Part shown: positions 35,148-46,702 of the stretch, piece by piece
Layout of the letters: the number at the start of each line of letters is the position of its first letter
Position numbering within the stretch: the stretch's first letter is position 1
Assembly: GCA_011503125.2 (NCBI GenBank)
Contig: WWBZ02000012.1
Location: 744,001 to 808,000 of the forward strand
DNA from: Botryosphaeria dothidea
Lineage: Eukaryota > Ascomycota > Dothideomycetes > Botryosphaeriales > Botryosphaeriaceae
Reading direction: 5' to 3'
Length of the DNA: 64,000 nucleotides
The notes under the pieces: model-generated
Database searches by the model: none
Seen by the model: the letters and a program-made list of their open reading frames with translations, nothing else
Told to the model about the DNA's origin: nothing
Program-made: the position numbers and the translations under genes

Positions 35148-36408
35148 GGTGGTGAGGGCCGTGTAGAGGAGCGATGGAAGTGGTGGAGGCCCGTTCGGGA
35201 CTTTAAACTTGGTCGGCGTGAGCACCAGCTGGGAGGGAAGCAGAATTCGTACACTGGCCGTTATAAAGAGCCGGGTTTATCGATGAGCAGCAGACGAGCC
35301 GCGTCTCCAGAGATAAGGATCCCTCGCCTTCTGCTTGGCATCTTGGCCACCCACGCGATGGACGTGCGAATTGCAGGGCTTTGCGATGCGAACGGTAGAG
35401 TGCCAAGCTGCTGAGCCTGCGCGCCAAGGCCGCCTGTGGGATTCGCCGGCAGTCTGGTACCTCGCGAGCTTGCGAAACAAGCCTGACAAGCTGTTTGGAG
35501 ATGCGAAGACTAATGCCGGAGATATCACTGCCCTCCTCACTGGCTGCTGAGGAGGCTGGACCCTGGAGCTGGCCGCCGGCGATCAGTTGTCTGGTCGTTG
35601 TCGTTGTCCAAGGCGCCGCAGCTGAGACCACGGATTACGAGCAAGCCGCCGCGCTCGGATCAGGCCCTCCTCCGAAAACCACCAGGGCGCAAACAGAATC
35701 AATCTCCGTTGCTGAGGGTCGTGATGCATCTGCGCTATTGTTGAAGGATGAGTGCTGCAGCTGCGCGAGGGTGCAATTACCCAATAACTCTGGTCACTCA
35801 CAGCGCCACGGCCTGGACTAGCGCTGGGCGGGGTGAGAATAGGGGACCGCACTTTGCTCCGGCGGTTTCGACTGCAGGAAGCCCTGCGTTCGATGCGGAA
35901 GGTCATCGTGTGCAGGCGGCGAGGATGCGAGGGTGCGAGGGCAGATGTGCGGCGAGACTTGGCCCGAACGCTCTTTCCGCTCCGAGGCCATCCCAAGAAG
36001 ACCTCCGCGTTATTGCTGCACTGCTGCCCGCTGACCTCTCCAAGACCGCCCTTCAATCGTCACAGAGCCCGGGTTTCCGCTTACCATTGAACCTCCCCGT
36101 CCCGGTTTTGGCGAGGCGTGACCCGGTGAGGTAAGCAGTGTATTCCAACCTCACGGCAACCACTTTTTCCATTGTGGAAATCTTAACCCGGCGAAGCCGA
36201 GCGTTTGCGGAATTGTTAACGCGACCTCGACCTCTCCACCTCATCATCAACACCGCAATCATGCCACGATCCGTTCAGCCGTCGGACTCTGGCTGCTCGA
36301 CAATCTTCCGTTTAGCAGCTGGGCGGTGCGGGGACCGCCTTGACTGCACCATTTAAGCCGCACCACTCTCTCCAGAGGTGCTGTTCGACATCACACATCG
36401 TCAACTCA
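35148..36408. other. Divergent promoter between azgA and the PhyH-family gene
   Basis: About 1.26 kb without a supported gene. One GATA-factor site (35311-35316) lies on the azgA side. The right end is a C/A-rich leader for the plus-strand gene. Confidence 0.55.
35311..35316 (+). promoter_or_regulatory. GATA-factor (AreA-type) site upstream of azgA
   Basis: AGATAA matches the HGATAR consensus, about 165 bases upstream of the azgA ATG. Purine uptake genes in Aspergillus are under AreA nitrogen control. I found no UaY site (TCGG-N6-CCGA) here. A single six-base match is weak. Confidence 0.3.
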
Positions 36409-37752
36409 ATGACCCGCACAGTTATCACCCACCTCCCGCCGTCAATACACTACGCGCCATTCCGTCTGAAGCCACTCTACGGCTCGCTCTGCTCCAACTT
36501 CCGCTACAAATCTTTCATCGCCCGCACCATGGCCAGCTTCTCCATCAACGGCGCCAACGGCCTGAATGGCGATGCCGCCAAAGGCAGCGCCAAGCCAACT
36601 ATCCCACCGCGCATGTGGCCCATCAATGAGCTTCTCTCCGTGAAGGACTTTGCTACAGTCTGTGAGCGAGAGGCCACCAAGGACGACTATCCGCTTGCCG
36701 CAGCCGTGGAGAAGAAAATTCCCGTGTACGACCTGGCCGCCTTCTCTTACGAGGACCATTCCAGCGTCGAACAGCTAAAGGATGAGTGGAACCACGTGCT
36801 CCTCAACGGACCAGGTGTCTTTGCTGTCAAAAATCTCTACACGGATCATTCCGTCCTAGACGCTGCCAACAAAGCCTTCGATACCATCATTGAGTCCGAG
36901 GCCTCTGGAGCCAAAGGTGACCATTTTGCCGCATCCTCGGCCAATTCCCGTATCTGGAATTCTTTTAGCAAGCATGGTCTGGCCGATCCCAAGTCCTTTG
37001 CAATCTATTACTCCAACCCTTGGCTCTCTCACATTTGTGCTGCCTGGTTGGGGCCTGCTTACCGCATCACCGCTCAGGTCAACATCGTGCGGCCAGGCGG
37101 GGCCCCGCAGGTCTCCCACCGAGACTACCACTTAGGATTCCAGACGGCTGAAGCATGTGCTCAATTCCCTAAGGTCATGCAAGTTGCCAGCCAGCTGCTG
37201 ACGCTGCAGGGAGCCGTTGCCCACAGTGATATGCCGCTGGTTTCGGGCCCGACGCGCTTCTTGCCGTTCAGTCAGCGCTTCCCGCAGGGCTACATGGCCT
37301 ACCGCCGGCCCGAATTCAATGAGTATTTTCTGTCTCACTGGGTCAGTCTGCCGCTTTCCAAGGGTGACGGTGCATTCTTCAACCCCGCCCTTTTCCACGC
37401 GGCCGGTGCCAACGAAAGCGCCGATGTGCAGCGCAGCGCCAACCTGGTCCAGATCAGCTCTGCTTTTGGCAAGCCGATGGAGACGATCGATTCACTCCCC
37501 CTGGTTGAGAAGTGCTGGGATGAGATCAGGGACATGAAGAAGGAAGGCCGCGTGCGCGAGATCGAAGCGCTTGTGGCTGCACTGGCGGAAGGATACCCCT
37601 TCCCAACTAATTTGGACAGGAGGCCTCCTGCACCCGGCGGCATGGCGCCCGAGAGCGAGCAGCAGCTGCTGCTGAGGGGATTGGAAGAGGGATGGAACAC
37701 GGAGGAGGCGGTGGCGAGCTTGAAGCAATTGAGGGAAGACTCTAAAGCTTGA
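36409..37752 (+). CDS. Phytanoyl-CoA dioxygenase (PhyH)-family Fe(II)/2-oxoglutarate oxygenase, 447 aa
   Basis: Single-exon gene for a non-haem iron oxygenase. The iron-binding facial triad is visible as HRD within QVSHRDYHLGF (about residue 236) and a distal His in NPALFHAAGANES (about residue 329), followed by an RSANLVQIS segment that can supply the 2-oxoglutarate-binding Arg. The first ATG of the frame (36409) gives a 40-residue leader that is basic and has no Asp or Glu (MTRTVITHLPPSIHYAPF...), resembling a mitochondrial presequence. A second ATG at 36529 has a near-perfect context (CACCATGGCC) and gives a 407-residue protein. The two starts could serve two compartments. The substrate is unknown; the fungal relatives are uncharacterised as far as I know. 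Confidence 0.85.
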   Translation: MTRTVITHLPPSIHYAPFRLKPLYGSLCSNFRYKSFIARTMASFSINGANGLNGDAAKGSAKPTIPPRMWPINELLSVKDFATVCEREATKDDYPLAAAVEKKIPVYDLAAFSYEDHSSVEQLKDEWNHVLLNGPGVFAVKNLYTDHSVLDAANKAFDTIIESEASGAKGDHFAASSANSRIWNSFSKHGLADPKSFAIYYSNPWLSHICAAWLGPAYRITAQVNIVRPGGAPQVSHRDYHLGFQTAEACAQFPKVMQVASQLLTLQGAVAHSDMPLVSGPTRFLPFSQRFPQGYMAYRRPEFNEYFLSHWVSLPLSKGDGAFFNPALFHAAGANESADVQRSANLVQISSAFGKPMETIDSLPLVEKCWDEIRDMKKEGRVREIEALVAALAEGYPFPTNLDRRPPAPGGMAPESEQQLLLRGLEEGWNTEEAVASLKQLREDSKA

Positions 37753-38899
37753 AGACGTCACCAAGACATGGCAAATTCATGCGAGCGCTGAATGGTAAAG
37801 GCAACTAGGTTTGCACTACTGAATTACTTTACAAAATAGGTACAGTCATGATTGAGCAAGGAACGAAATTCAATACTCAGTGTTTGCTCCTAAACGCCAA
37901 CGGAACATGCAACATGTACCTGCAATCCAAAGCCGCTGCGGACAAACTCAATGCAAATTGAGGCAATAAACAGGCAATGCTGATTTTCGGCAAAAATCAC
38001 CTCATCGCCGAGAACGCCGCTCAAGCTCCCGGGTTAAAGTCAAAAACAGACTTTCCAACGTCGGGCTAAACCTTGTCGTAACCTTCTCCGCAAAAAGAAG
38101 GGTAGGTACCTTATCCGACCGGGCGTGACCTGCCTTACCCGCTCAAACTCGGAAAGTGTCGCATTAACGCACGACGATCACCCCCAGGCTACCGGGGGTT
38201 CTCCACACATGCACTCGCCTCCTCTTACACATCTGCAAGTAACCACGTCACCGCCCAATGCGATGCTGCCCTACCGTCTCAACTCAACTTAACTCACTTT
38301 AGAAAAGACACATGCACGCATATATCGCAGACCGTTTCTTCAGGCCATTCACGATGACTTCATACAACACGCACGCACGCACGCCCCCCTCCTCAACTTA
38401 ACAATTATACGCCTGCGACCGACGGGTCAACTAGCAGTCAGGCACAGGCGAGCCAGTTCAGAGACCAGTCAATTGAGCTGAACCGTATCGATGTCTTTTG
38501 AGCGCCGTATCGATCTATTTTGAACACTGGAAGTTGCTTGGTGCAGTAGGTGATGGAATGACTGCCAGTTGGCCTCTGGCTGACCAGTACGTCGCACTCA
38601 ACAACGTTGTCACGGTGAGGAAAGCCAATCAAGTGACCGCCACCGAGGTAGCATTTCTTCGATCCTCCGTACGTCTTTACCTCCACAGCTTTGACTTGCT
38701 CTTTCTATGAAGCTCCTGCAAAGCTATTTTCAGTAGAAATGTCCTGCAAGAAGGCGCCGTACACCTGCTTGAGAGCAGACTTGCGATCGTGTGCGGTATG
38801 AAGAACTTCGAACTAATCAATGCTCTCAATTTCTTCTCTATAAGATGGCCTCCAAATCGGCCTTGTGCTCCACATACCATCTACATAAATCTAAGGAAA
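37753..38899. other. Intergenic between the PhyH-family gene and the CYP505 remnant
   Basis: Contains a short ACGC tetranucleotide run (about 38368-38385). No coding or RNA feature recognised. Confidence 0.6.
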
Positions 38900-40648
38900 T
38901 CAGGTAAAGATCTCTGCTACGTAACGCGTCCCCTGGAACTGCTTAAACCATTGCAGGGAGACATCATCGCTCATGTCCTGCGCCCCTTCGTACACAATCC
39001 TCGCGACAATCCTCTTCACATCAGCCGCCATCTTCGAGCTCCCACAAACGTACACCTTCCCACCGGCCTTCCAAAGCTCGCTCAGCTCGAGAGCAGCTCC
39101 GTGGGGCTGGCGTGGCGTCTCAGCGAGGTGTAGATTTCGAAGCCGTCGGGCTTGATGGTCAGGCTCTCCTACACGCGCAGCTCGTACGACGGATCGGCCA
39201 TCTTGAAGTCGAAGTTTTGCAGGAGAAGTGCAATTACCTTTTGGGGTGGTCAGCACAGTTGACAGTTCAGGGGGGAAGCATAATTACTGACAAGCAGTGC
39301 CTCTTGCCAGGCAAAGGCTCTTCCGATGCACGCCCGCCTGCCATTTCCAAACGGTTTCCAGGAGTTGTTGGGGAGCTTGCTTAAGTTCTCGTCAAGCATG
39401 CGCTCCGCCCTGAAAGTTTCTGCATTCTCTCCAAACACTGCCTTGTCTCGGTGTGCGCTATGCAGGACGCAGAAGATGGAATCGCCCTCCTTGACCAGGT
39501 ACTTCCCTCTAATGACCTCGTCCTTGAACGGCGTGACACTGAAAATAGGAGCCGTTGGCTGCAGCCGGAGAGTCTCGTGGAGAACCGAAACCGGGTCCGT
39601 CCCGACGACATCATCGATCTCCTGCCGGGCTCTTTTCAGGGTCGACCCGTCCTTCTCCTTCAGCATGTAGTAGAACGCGAACGAAAGCAGCCCCGAGGTG
39701 GTCTCGTGCCCTGCGATCAAAAAGGTGATCATGTTGGCGACGATGTTGTCGTCGCTCAGCCCCTTCCCCGTCTTTGGGTGTCTGCCGTGGAGGAGCGAGT
39801 TCAGCAGGTCCAGCGCGTCGATCGGCCGCTCGCGTCGCCGCTTGATGATCTCCATGCTGGTGACGTGTATGATCTTGTTGTCGCGCTGCAGCTCCTTTTG
39901 CGCCTGCCCGCGCATCGCGTTGATCACGTCCGGCCGTTGCGATTGTCGCTCGCACTCGGTCAACGCGTTGCCCATGCTCTGGACGAACGGGTGGAGCTCG
40001 CCGTCTTTGTAGAAGCTGTTGAAGCGGAAGTCCATGGCGCACAGCGCTATCGTGTCGAGAGTCAGGCGTGTGAAGTCGTCCGTCACGGGGATGGAGACCC
40101 CGTCCCCGTAGCGAGCCCTGCGAGGGTCATTATCACAAACGACATAGCACTGCACACCAGAGCACGAACCATTTCAGACACAGCTGCTGGGCTATGTCTT
40201 TCATCTCCGGGAACATCTCCTTGATCTTTATCGGACCAAAGACGGGCATGAGGATCCTGTGCGCGATCCCCAGTCGGGCTCTTCGTGGTGTGCGGTGAAC
40301 AGCCCATCGTGCGTAGCCTGACGCAGCTTGTTGATACTGACGAGCACGATCTTCCTGAACCTTTTCTCGTCGCACACCTCGTCCAACAGTTCCCGGGTGT
40401 TGATGAGGTTGACCGTGGTGTTTCCAAGGTACAGTCGGTAGATAGGGCCTGCGTGAGCGAATCAGTGTCAGCCTTTCACCATGAAAAAAAAAGGGGGGGG
40501 TGGGGGGGTCGCGCAGCTTACTATACTGCTGGTCCAAAGTAATGAAAGACTGAAGTGTAGTGCCTGGCTCCAGACTCAGGGCACTTCCAACAACGGGTAG
40601 TTCCTGAGGCCCTGGGATCTCCAGGAGAGCTCTCTCGTCCAGTGTCAT
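38900..40648 (-). pseudogene. Decayed CYP505-type P450:reductase fusion, reductase domain deleted
   Basis: The remnant resembles self-sufficient fatty-acid hydroxylases (P450foxy/BM3 type). The N-terminus ([13 protein letters not shown], 40522-40648), an intron (40449-40521) and continuing P450 sequence are recognisable: [44 protein letters not shown] and the haem loop FGNGRRACIG. Breaks: one base missing after EEPDWG (about 40266-40271), an in-frame loss of about 14 residues before HETLRL (about 39590), and a TAG in place of a sense codon (39169-39171). After SPTELL (about 39090) the sequence jumps straight to the last 60 residues of the reductase (KVYVCGSSKMAADVKRIV, ending at 38900), so the FMN and most of the FAD/NADPH domains, about 500 residues, are absent. 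It cannot encode a working fusion. The loss appears to be one internal deletion. Confidence 0.9.
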
Positions 40649-41506
40649 GATGGCGGTCGATTTGAGCTGCTGAGGGTGGTATCAACTTGTGTCTTGTTGA
40701 AAGCGGATATCTTCCACGCCTTTAAGCGGGCGTAGATACAGTCGGCCATCCTCCGCAGTAACAATACTGCGGAGGCGAGTTCCATGTTCAGATCACTGGT
40801 GAGCAGTCAGTCTGAGGCGTGGTTGAGCAGTGCTACCGACCACCCGAAATCACTGATCGGATGCATGCCATTCCGTGCTGATTTGTAGAAGCATCCAGCG
40901 AATAGGTCTCGAACGCCTGATTTACGAGTGGGCCTGGCTTGGAAGTGCCAAGCTCAACTCCGCGCAGTAATTGACCTTTTTCAGAACAGTGTGCTCCGAT
41001 CAATGCATATCTAGCACGCTCAATTCGCCTCGAACCTCGTCAGTACCCGGAATTCCCGTTGTGCGGGATTCAGTTACACCGATGGAGGGGTATTTATAAG
41101 GTCGGCGTATCTATAGGCCGATCTAACACCTAAAAGTGGATACATCGCCTGGAAGGTCCAGTTCATTGCGTGGCCCGAACGCGAAAAAGGCGCTGCAAAG
41201 GCTCGGAGCTCAAGGTGAATTCGATTACAGGACATCATACGGGCCGCGTAAGGTAAACTAGTGCTAGGACTCTACATGTGTGCGGAAACATAAGCTACGC
41301 ATAGCCCGTAGTCACTCAAAGGCTTCTTTCGAGCCGTGACAGCGTTCTGGAGTAGCACTAGAAACAATACACAGTACAACTTAACTATACAACTATAAAC
41401 TTAAACCAAAGTAACTTAAATCATAAAGTAGAAGACCCCCTTTAACACTATCTTAGCCTTATCTCAACCTGCTCCCTACAACGCCTCCGCACACAGACAA
41501 ACCCCC
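40649..41506. other. Intergenic, A/T-rich towards the right
   Basis: Former promoter side of the CYP505 remnant. Bases about 41360-41460 are rich in TA and AA steps (ACTTAA, ACTATA), out of keeping with the GC-rich neighbours. No transposon frame or terminal repeat is visible. Confidence 0.55.
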
Positions 41507-44394
41507 TTACAACTCAACATCATCCTCGCCTCGCTCCTCCTCGACCCTCCTCCACACCGCCCCCACCCTCGCCAACACGCTCCCCCAAACGCTCTCATCC
41601 CACTCGCCTGACAGCCCGACAAACCGCCACTTCGCCCCATCCCTCGGCGGCTCCTGCCGCACGCAAACACACCCCTCGGGCATCTCACCCTTCCGCGCCG
41701 CGCGCCCCTCCTCCTCCGCATCGACCTCCCACTGCCTCCACGCCAGCCTCTCCGCCGCCTCGCCCGCGAACGCGTCGAAGAAGGCCAGGCCGCAGATGCG
41801 GCGCTCGCGCGGGACGTAGAACACGTCGACGCGCACGATCTCGACGGGCGGGTGGCCCGGGTGGCCGGCGAGCTCGAGGCTGCGCCAGGAAGGGCCGCCG
41901 GTGCTGGAGAGGGCCTGGAACGACGGGGAGCCGGCGTGGTGTGTGCAGCCGTCGTCCTTCTCGTTGGTCTTCTTGGAGACGGCGGCGTCGAAGCGGAAGC
42001 CGATGGCGCCGATGGCGTGAGAAGACTGCTTGCTGTAGGACGAGAGGGAGAGGGCGTGGTGGTGGTAGGAGTGCAGGGAGAGGCGGGTGATGGTGGGCTC
42101 GGTTTCCGTCGTCGCTGATGATGGGTGTGGTGGGTTGGTGGGGGCGGGACCGGCCATGGAGAGCGAGGTGAAGGGCTTGTAGGTGCGCGAGGGGCTCTGC
42201 TGCGCGTCGCCAACGAAGACGCAGCTGAGGTCATCGCCGCGCGCGAAGGATTGGGTGAGGCGTGCGGCTGCGCTGTTGGGGAAGGCGGTGGGGAGGGCGT
42301 CGTTGCGCAGGGGTACGGGCAGGCGCGCGGCGAGGACTTCGGGGTAGGCGTAGTTGGGCCGCTTGAGCTTGGTGCGTTGGGTTTTGATGCTGAAGTCGGC
42401 GTAGGCGAGATCGGGATGGGAAACGAGGCGGGCGGCCTGTGAGGGACAGTGTCAGTATGTCCTCGCCATGTGAGCTATGGCATGTTGATATGTAGCAAAC
42501 TCACCTCCTCCGTGATCAGTGTCATCGCCTGACGGCACAACAACCTGGCTTCGTTGAGAGCAACGGGGTCAACAGGGATGGGCTCGCGCGTCATATTCAA
42601 CTCCTTGAGGCTTCGACCTTCGAGAATCAATGGATCATCGATGTCGAACGTGTGCTTGCGCTCTGGGATATCCACGGTAGCCAACGTGGTCGTCGGGGAC
42701 TCCGGAGCGGATCTTGAAGGCTTCCGCGTCGTGGTTGGTGACTCGTAGAGGATATCGTGTCCGTCGGGGAATCCCTTGAGCTTCGCTACGGGCTTCCTGG
42801 CCTGCCACTTTGAGGGGTCCTTGAGCACTGTTCGCATGGTAAGCCAGAGTCCAAAAAAAGAACACTCCTGTCTTGCAAAATGATAGCACTTTCGAGATGT
42901 CTTGAATCAGGAAGTGAATGTGCATGGGGAGTTTGAGTAGTCATTCGGACGTAAATGTCATCAGATCCTTTAGGGATTCGCATCCTCATGACTGGTTCAA
43001 CTCCCCATGGATGGTGATTGCTTCGCGTCACAGGAGTATGCAGGTATTGGACTTACTTCCACCGATCCTCTTCCACAACTTCTTGTAAGCCATCAGCGCA
43101 TCGAACAGCTCCGCCGTATACAGCGAGCACGGCGTATAGTTCAGCTGCTGCAGCCTCTCAACCCACCCCCTCTCCTTCGCCTCCATCTGCCACTTCCACG
43201 CCTGAAAGCTGCGCAAGCTCTCGTACCGGGTCAGCACGGCGGCCGTCTTGGAGCTGCTGCGCGCAACCATGGATGGAAACGCATTCGCAACCGCGACGAC
43301 CGAGTCCAAGTTCCACGGGACCTCGGGCCGCTTGATGTCGCCGCCGCCGGTCCAGTTGACCGAGATGGTGATCTCGGTGTCCTGCAGCACCTCGGCGTGG
43401 TCCTTCTGCACGCTCTCCTGCGCGCCGACGGACACGGGCGACGGCCCGACGGCCAGCGCGAGGTCGACGGCCTGCTTGACGCGCCGCAGCCTCGAGCGGT
43501 CCTGCACCTGGATCGAGATGACGGCCGAGAACTCGCCGCCCTCGAGGAAGCCCGAGATGAAGGCGTCGCCGTACACGTCGGTGAAGCGCTCGGGCGGCAT
43601 GTCGTCGACGGGGTTGAACGCCATCTCGCTGCTATTGTTGTGGCTGTGCTGGCACGACGTCGAGGAGAGGCAGTTCTCGTTGTTGACCTTGACCGAGACG
43701 ATGTAGTTGAGCTGCGAGTCGAGCACCTTGTTCTCGTTGACGAAGCCGGCCGACGCGTTGCCGTGGATGGTGCCGTACTTGATGGACATGGCCGTCGAGA
43801 TGTTGAGCGCGTCCATGATGTCGCTGACGTTGTCGATCGCCCGCGTGCTGTACGTCACCGTCTGGTTCGGCGGCGGGCCCTCGATGTCGCGCAGCGAGAA
43901 GATGGCCGTCTCGACTGAGTCGTCGACGTCGGCTTCCAGGATCGATGCTGCCGGTGAGGGCATGCCGCGATCCTGCAACGCCGCCGTGCTGGGCAGCTCC
44001 GAAGCATCCTGGGCGTCGCCGGCAGACTTCCTCGGCAGGGTATCTGGTGTAGTGGGTTCGCTCTTGCTTTCCCCCTTTCTCACAGCAGGAGGAGGAGTGA
44101 CTGGAGGTGTCACGATGGCAGGGACATCCTTTGCAGGAGCGGCGAGAAGGGTGTCCCTCTTCACTGCCTTTGGAGCAGCGACTTTGAGGCCTTTTTGGGG
44201 TGCCTTTGAGTTGATTGTGACGGCATTTTCTATGCGGATCTCTTGGGTGTACGTGTTGAAGCCTTGGCCTGGTAGACCGTCAGTAAAGCGTAGAAAAGAG
44301 AAGGAATAATATTCCAAGAGTAGATAAAGAAGTTAGAGCAACAAGGCCACTTACCAAGGCGCATGGCATTATCATACGGTGCAGTGAGGGACAT
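41507..44394 (-). CDS. MACPF-signature-like fungal protein, four exons, 834 aa
   Basis: Exons are 44355-44394, 43057-44268, 42505-42827 and 41507-42436; introns are 86, 229 and 68 nt and all joins keep frame. The start MSLTAPYDNAMRLGQGFNTYTQEI is compact and family-like. A Pro/Lys-rich linker follows (to about residue 115). The core has YSTRAIDNVSDIMDALNIS, SIKYGTIHGNASAGF and YGDAFISGFLEGG (about residue 245), which fits the YGxx[YF]x6GG signature of membrane-attack-complex/perforin folds, with amphipathic sequence around it. The C-terminal third includes EARLLCRQAMTLITEE and a beta-rich, His-rich domain I cannot name. It has no signal peptide. A role in membranes or defence is inference. 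The 229-nt intron is the weakest join; the alternative is two genes, the second starting at the ATG at 42837. Confidence 0.65.
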
Positions 44395-46702
44395 GGCTGC
44401 TTGTAGAACACCAGCCGATGATCAATCAAGAAACTGTAGAACAGAATAAGAGAGACAGGAAGTACGAGAGGAATGCTGGAAAAGAGGAAGTGAAGATGAA
44501 GCTACTCAGGGAGTTTCGCACCGAAGCCTGCCCCCAACTCCTAAATATACCTCTCCCATCCCATCCCAACGCTCCAAGACCCCCCAGTCACACCAACCGC
44601 AGCACACAGTCACCAAACCATCCTCTCCCATTTCTGCCTCCAAGCGCGCGCACCACATGCACACAATCGCCATCATCCGAAACCTCACTTCAGCAGCAAC
44701 CTCGCCGCAACCCTAGCCTTTTCCACAATTAGCACGCCTCGGCCAAGAGCGAGAGCACACGGGGCGTCCTCTCGTGCCGCATTAGGAAAGACCGTCGGGC
44801 AAGGGCAAGGCTCCGCTTGTGCGATGACAGGCGCCCCAGCTACGCCGCCTCCGTGCTGGCCCCTTGTGTGTCGCGGTTGGGGTTTGCCTTGCCGCCCGTC
44901 ACTCCGCAGCAGCAAGCCAAGTATAATTCTTTTTTTTCTCTCCTCCGGTCTCACGCCTGCAGATACGCGTAGCGGGAGAGGCTTGCATGCTGCGCCGCAG
45001 AGCCGCGTGGGGTCCTTGACTGGAGGGAAACGCAAGAATGTAGCCGCCGAGGAACTCGTCAACGCCGCAATGGTGCATTAGGTGGAAAAAAAGGCAGAAC
45101 CAAATGGTGGTACCCCATGCACATAGGCTTGCCTTGCACGGCGGACACCTGAGTCTCCAACATGGCAGTACGAAAGCCAGCGTTGGGGAAAAAGTGGAAA
45201 AGGCAAACTCGATAGATGCGCGTGACGGATGGTACATGGTACTCGTCGCGGCTCAAAACCATGGATGGCATGCGTGGCCGGATGGATTCTCCGAGGGATG
45301 ACTGTTGCTGGGGCGGTGTCCATTGGGCAGCCTGCGCGTGGGACCTTTCAGGACGGCGTAGGACATCCCCAGCCTCCAAAGAGCATCGGGGGCTGATGTG
45401 AGCCGCAGATGCCAGCCTAACGAGATCAGTGGCGGCCGATGGTGGCTTTTTGCTTTCCTCGCTTCGGTAGGGCGGCAGAGAAGAAATGGTATAGCTGGCA
45501 ACGTAAGGTCGGTTGTACAATGTGTTACGCAGGAGGAGGCAAAGCACTTTCTGAAGAAAGAACGGTGCCTTGCGGGGAGAGGGCGGCAAACACCAGCCGC
45601 TGCTGATGTGAAACAGACGCCTGCCAGCGGTTCGCGAGCCAATAGACTATTTCCGGATGGTCCAGGGAGAGAGAGTGCAGGCAAGACGAATGCATGGTCG
45701 CAACAGGCATTATGTTACAGGACTTCACTGCGCGCGCCTAAACATCTGCAGAGTCCCAGGGATTCTGTTCAGCCTTGCGGCGTAGTTAAGGCGGCGGCGG
45801 CGGCTATGGAGGGGCATGCAGGACTTGGCGGACATCCCACGCGAGGCTGATCTTACTCAGCCCACCCCATGTACGAACCGCCTCGGTATTGCGTCATGGA
45901 AGTGTTGAAAGAAAGCCCCATAACAACAGATTTCGGTGCACTAAAAATATAGAGGGTTGTTGCAGCCGGCGATCCGATTTCCGAGGTGGTGAGTCGAAGT
46001 GTTCGTCTGGATGCAAGTGTACCGTATTCCTAATCCGGGTGAATGCTTCAGCTACCTACCAAGTTGAATCATTGGCTGCAGCACCCCTCTGCAATTGAGA
46101 TAAGAAAAGGGAAATGTGGATAACGCACGCGCGGAACTCGCAACAAATCCAGGAAGTGGTCGCATATGCATGGGGGGAAGCAGGCCCTGAATGCGGCCCC
46201 CAAAAGCCCAAGAGTGTACCCACTGAATACATGAAGTAGATGCATCACCAGATGGGTCTACATGGTCCATTTTCAGAAGGCAGCAGCAGCGCACGCCGAT
46301 CATGTCGTTTTCTGTCGCGACATGCCACCTCTTGGGCATCCTATTTCCCTGGACTTGCCGAGCCTTGTGATCAGCACTCCTAAAGGATCGTCCCATACCG
46401 GGGGGCCACCAAGTTGGATTACATGACTTTAGAACATACGAGCGACAAGGGGCCAACAGGTCTTGCTCACTGCCGGTAAAGGAGCTTCGGAAGAACAGCC
46501 CGAAGCTCTGACGAAGAAAAGAGGTGATGATTTCGGCGTTGGCTGCTGCCACAGCAGAGAACACTCTCTAGACAATATCCCTTTTTTTAGTACACAAAGC
46601 CGACGCCAGAGATGCTTACCCGCTCACCATCTCCCCACACCGCAGCGTAGGCGCAACCCCCAACCTCCCTTGCACACAACATTCCCATCCTTGCGCACAG
46701 CC
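44395..46702. other. Intergenic 2.3 kb, promoter side of the MACPF-like gene
   Basis: Short frames on both strands (for example 45059-45589 minus and 46052-46564 minus) lack recognisable domains and overlap one another. No RNA gene or repeat is seen. Confidence 0.55.

Noticed and set aside
37741..37752. C-terminal SKA as a peroxisomal targeting signal on the PhyH-family protein
   Set aside because: PTS1 normally needs a bulky hydrophobic last residue; SKA is not an accepted form, although mammalian PhyH is peroxisomal.
40449..40521. The A/G homopolymer runs as the cause of the P450 pseudogene
   Set aside because: They lie inside an intron with intact splice signals; the inactivating changes are elsewhere.
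42475..42837. Separate gene starting at the ATG at 42837
   Set aside because: Kept only as an alternative: the join through the acceptor at 42828 restores frame with the upstream exon, and the combined protein matches my recollection of related fungal proteins.
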